Below, in pieces: positions 14,008 to 15,990 of a stretch of DNA of 15,990 nucleotides. Made by a program: the position numbers and the translations under genes. Origin of the DNA: an uncultured Collinsella sp. (GTDB lineage: Bacteria; Actinomycetota; Coriobacteriia; Coriobacteriales; Coriobacteriaceae); assembly GCA_900550965.1 (NCBI GenBank), contig URUC01000044.1:1-15990 (forward strand), read 5' to 3'. The stretch's first letter is position 1, and each line of letters begins with the position of its first letter. The notes under the pieces are model-generated. The model had not been told where the DNA came from. It made no database searches and was given only the letters and a program-made list of their open reading frames with translations.

Positions 14008-14104
14008 TTTTGGACATTTTGCCCTCCAAACGGCACTACCGCCGGCTACATCCTGCAGATATGCTGAATCTAGCCGTATAGGCCCTATGAGAACGGGAGC
14101 AACC
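14008..14104 (+). promoter_or_regulatory. Conserved leader of surface protein 2
   Basis: Second copy of the 59-nt block (14008-14066), including the TTTGGA/TCCAAA hairpin and the GATATGCTG end, followed by the ATAGG-C-CCTAT palindrome (14078-14088) and a GGGAG ribosome binding site. Between block and palindrome the two copies differ, so the two conserved elements are kept separately. Confidence 0.55.
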
Positions 14105-15895
14105 ATGGCAGCCTTGTTCACGACCCCCAAACGCAATGACACTACCGCCGGAACCCATGTTGCCGAACCCGACGTTCGCCGTCGCATAGGACTCGCGCAC
14201 AGCAGCTGGCGCCGCGTGACGCGCCGCATCGTCGTAGGCGCCGTGTGCGCGCTCACGGTGAGCTCGCTGCTCATGCCGAGCGTCTCGCTCGCGGCGGAAT
14301 GGGTCAAGGTCGGCGAAACCAAATACAACGCCGGCACTGCGGCGGGCGACGAGACCGGCACCTGGTCGTGGGACGGCGCCGACGACTTGAAGCTCAACAA
14401 CTATAACGGCGGCGAGATCCAGGCCGCAGGCAAGCTCAACGTGAATTACTCGGGAAACAACATCGTCACTGCCGACTGGATCGAAGGCATCAAGGCTTCT
14501 CATGGCAAGAATGAGAACGCCGAGCTCAATATCCAAGGCGACGCGGGCAGCACGCTCAGCGTGACATCTACTGAGGACGCTATCCTCTCCACGGGTAATA
14601 TCAACATCGACGGAGCCGGATCCGTCAACGCCACGAGCGCTGGGTTTGATGCCATCGACGCCGAGGGCGATCTCGCTATCAAAGGTTCGGGCAACGTCAA
14701 CGCCACGGGCGTATCGGATGGCATCAGGGCAAACGGCAATATCACGATTGACGACAGCGGGGCCGTCACCGCCAGGGCTACCAAGGACAAGGGTATCGGA
14801 ACCGACAAGAACCTCACCATCAAGGGTGGCGGCACAGTCGAGGCAAGCTCAGCCGATGGTGAGGCCATTTGGAGCGGCGGCAACATCAATATCTCGGACG
14901 GCAGCCAGGTCAAGGCGAGCTCCGAGAAAGACGCCGCCGTCGAGGCCAAGGGCAGCCTCGCAGCCACAAACGCCTCCCTCAACGCAAACGGTGTTGAATA
15001 TGGCGTCTATGCCCACAAGGGCATCACACTCGATCATGCAAACGTGACAGTCCGCGCAAGTAAAGGCAGATACGGTGACGCCATTGCCCTCTTCACCTAC
15101 CAAGACGATATCGTCGTCAAGAACGGCTCCACCGTGGACGCGTTTGCGGAAGGCGAGGTTTCGGCTGCATTCTCCACCAGAAACGATCGACCCAACGAGG
15201 AGGGTGGCCACATCTACATCAGCGACTCCGTTGTCAAGGCCATAGCCCGCTATGTCGAGAACGGCGACGGCCCCATCCCCTACAGCGAAAACCAAGATGG
15301 TGAGACGAGCCCCGAGCCCCAAGGCGAGAACATCGGCATCATCGCCCAGACCAGCGAGGGCGTCACACCCGCAGTCATCTCGATCATCCGCAGCAAGGTA
15401 ACGGCCGAAGGAGATACAGCGGCAATCTTTGCCCGTGCCATGAGCGCTGACGGCAAGACAATCGGCACCATCAAGATTGAGAACGCCGCCATCCAGACGC
15501 CCGAAGGCGGCAAGGTCATTGACTATCGCAAGCTCCGTGACGGCATCTACGAGGCAGGCCAAGCCATCGGCACGGGCGACGCTGTGATCGACTCCCCCTA
15601 TAACGAAGCTGTCGCCAAGAGCATGGTCATCGCACCTCCCGAGGTAGCCAAGCCGGAAGACCCCAAGCCCGACGAGACCAAGCCCGCAGAAAGCAAGCCC
15701 GCGGAGTCCAAGCAGAACCCCAAGCCTGAGTGCTCAAAGCCGACCAAGGCCGTTGCGGCTTCAATCACGAAAGCCAAGACTGCCGGCGTGCTCGCGGCAA
15801 CCGGCGACACCCCGGGTGCGGCCATCGTGGCAACCGTCCTTGCGGGAACAGCCGCTATCGCCGCAGGCACCATGGCGAGCCGCAAGCGCTCTTAG
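14105..15895 (+). CDS. Secreted beta-helix repeat surface protein with LAATG sorting signal (paralogue 2)
   Basis: 596 aa, collinear with paralogue 1 from end to end. The long n-region and hydrophobic core are the most conserved part (RIVVGAVCALTVSSLLMPS is identical), with cleavage expected near SLA-AEW. The same 23-residue repeats follow (NINIDGAGSVNATS.., AIKGSGNVNATGVSDGIRANGN, ITIDDSGAVTARAT..). HIYISDSVVKAIARY and AEGDTAAIFARAMSADGK are near identical to the first copy. Differences cluster in repeat loops, in the segment after AIARY and in the Pro/Glu/Lys linker, which is about ten residues longer here with repeated KPAES units and a single Cys. The end is LAATGD (563-568), hydrophobic stretch, RKRS. 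ATG 14105 has GGGAG upstream. Family and role as for paralogue 1; divergence in exposed parts with conserved export and anchor signals suggests different ligands or antigenic faces (inference). Confidence 0.8.
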   Translation: MAALFTTPKRNDTTAGTHVAEPDVRRRIGLAHSSWRRVTRRIVVGAVCALTVSSLLMPSVSLAAEWVKVGETKYNAGTAAGDETGTWSWDGADDLKLNNYNGGEIQAAGKLNVNYSGNNIVTADWIEGIKASHGKNENAELNIQGDAGSTLSVTSTEDAILSTGNINIDGAGSVNATSAGFDAIDAEGDLAIKGSGNVNATGVSDGIRANGNITIDDSGAVTARATKDKGIGTDKNLTIKGGGTVEASSADGEAIWSGGNINISDGSQVKASSEKDAAVEAKGSLAATNASLNANGVEYGVYAHKGITLDHANVTVRASKGRYGDAIALFTYQDDIVVKNGSTVDAFAEGEVSAAFSTRNDRPNEEGGHIYISDSVVKAIARYVENGDGPIPYSENQDGETSPEPQGENIGIIAQTSEGVTPAVISIIRSKVTAEGDTAAIFARAMSADGKTIGTIKIENAAIQTPEGGKVIDYRKLRDGIYEAGQAIGTGDAVIDSPYNEAVAKSMVIAPPEVAKPEDPKPDETKPAESKPAESKQNPKPECSKPTKAVAASITKAKTAGVLAATGDTPGAAIVATVLAGTAAIAAGTMASRKRS

Positions 15896-15952
15896 ACGCC
15901 TCTGCGCACATGGCAGCTCCCGCGAAGGCCCCGAGTCCCAGCACCGTTTAAC

Positions 15953-15990
15953 AACGCCACCGCCGAGCTCCCCTCCGGCGGTGGCGTTTT
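15953..15990 (+). terminator. Intrinsic terminator of surface protein 2
   Basis: Same 13-bp stem and loop as at 13861-13897 (arms 15953-15965 and 15976-15988) with TTTT visible before the window ends. Confidence 0.8.

Larger units (their letters stand above)
14008..15990 (+). repeat. Tandem duplication, copy 2 (leader, surface protein 2, terminator)
   Basis: Second unit of the duplication described at 11936-13897. It runs to the last base of the window, so further copies beyond the edge cannot be excluded. Confidence 0.8.

Overview
The window is a high-GC, gene-dense stretch of a Gram-positive gut actinobacterium. The gene set (bile salt hydrolase of the bifidobacterial/actinobacterial type, AlaA-type aminotransferase fused to an XRE domain, LAxTG-type sorting signals, strong AAGGAG-like ribosome binding sites) points to Coriobacteriia, most likely Collinsella. 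That assignment is inference from protein resemblance; there is no rRNA in the window.

Layout. At 1-506 (minus) is the start of a winged-helix, MarR-like protein with a very acidic N-terminus, cut by the window edge. At 659-2074 (minus) is a DHA2-type MFS efflux permease. Divergent from it at 2279-2689 (plus) is a short peptide deformylase, which ends at a bidirectional terminator shared with the convergent alanine aminotransferase (2764-4284, minus). That aminotransferase carries an N-terminal XRE DNA-binding domain, and its upstream region has phased GTTCAATTT repeats that look like its own operator. Upstream of it are a LysR regulator (4448-5305, minus) and a divergent EamA/DMT transporter (5424-6335, plus), with two palindromes between them. 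Kup potassium transporter (6493-8721, plus) and bile salt hydrolase (8803-9768, minus) converge on a terminator. A second, divergent peptide deformylase-like gene (9900-10319, minus) lies upstream of the hydrolase, with its own terminator between them. It is divergent from an AzgA-type purine permease (10512-11825, plus).

The last 4 kb is a tandem duplication. Two paralogous secreted proteins (12033-13802 and 14105-15895), built of beta-helix-like repeats and ending in LAATG sorting signals, each sit behind a nearly identical 59-nt leader and in front of an identical GC-rich terminator hairpin. This duplicated surface-protein cassette is the most accessory-looking part of the window.

Most genes are single units with their own terminators and not a long operon. 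Common themes are transport (drug, metabolite, K+, purine), host adaptation (bile salt deconjugation, surface display) and local autoregulation. The least expected features are four: a deformylase-like protein with HMIDH in place of HExxH; a fused regulator-enzyme with a well-formed internal ribosome binding site exactly at the canonical AlaA start; a phased operator array in front of it; and the conserved leader of the surface-protein pair. No tRNA, rRNA, insertion sequence, phage gene or CRISPR array was seen.
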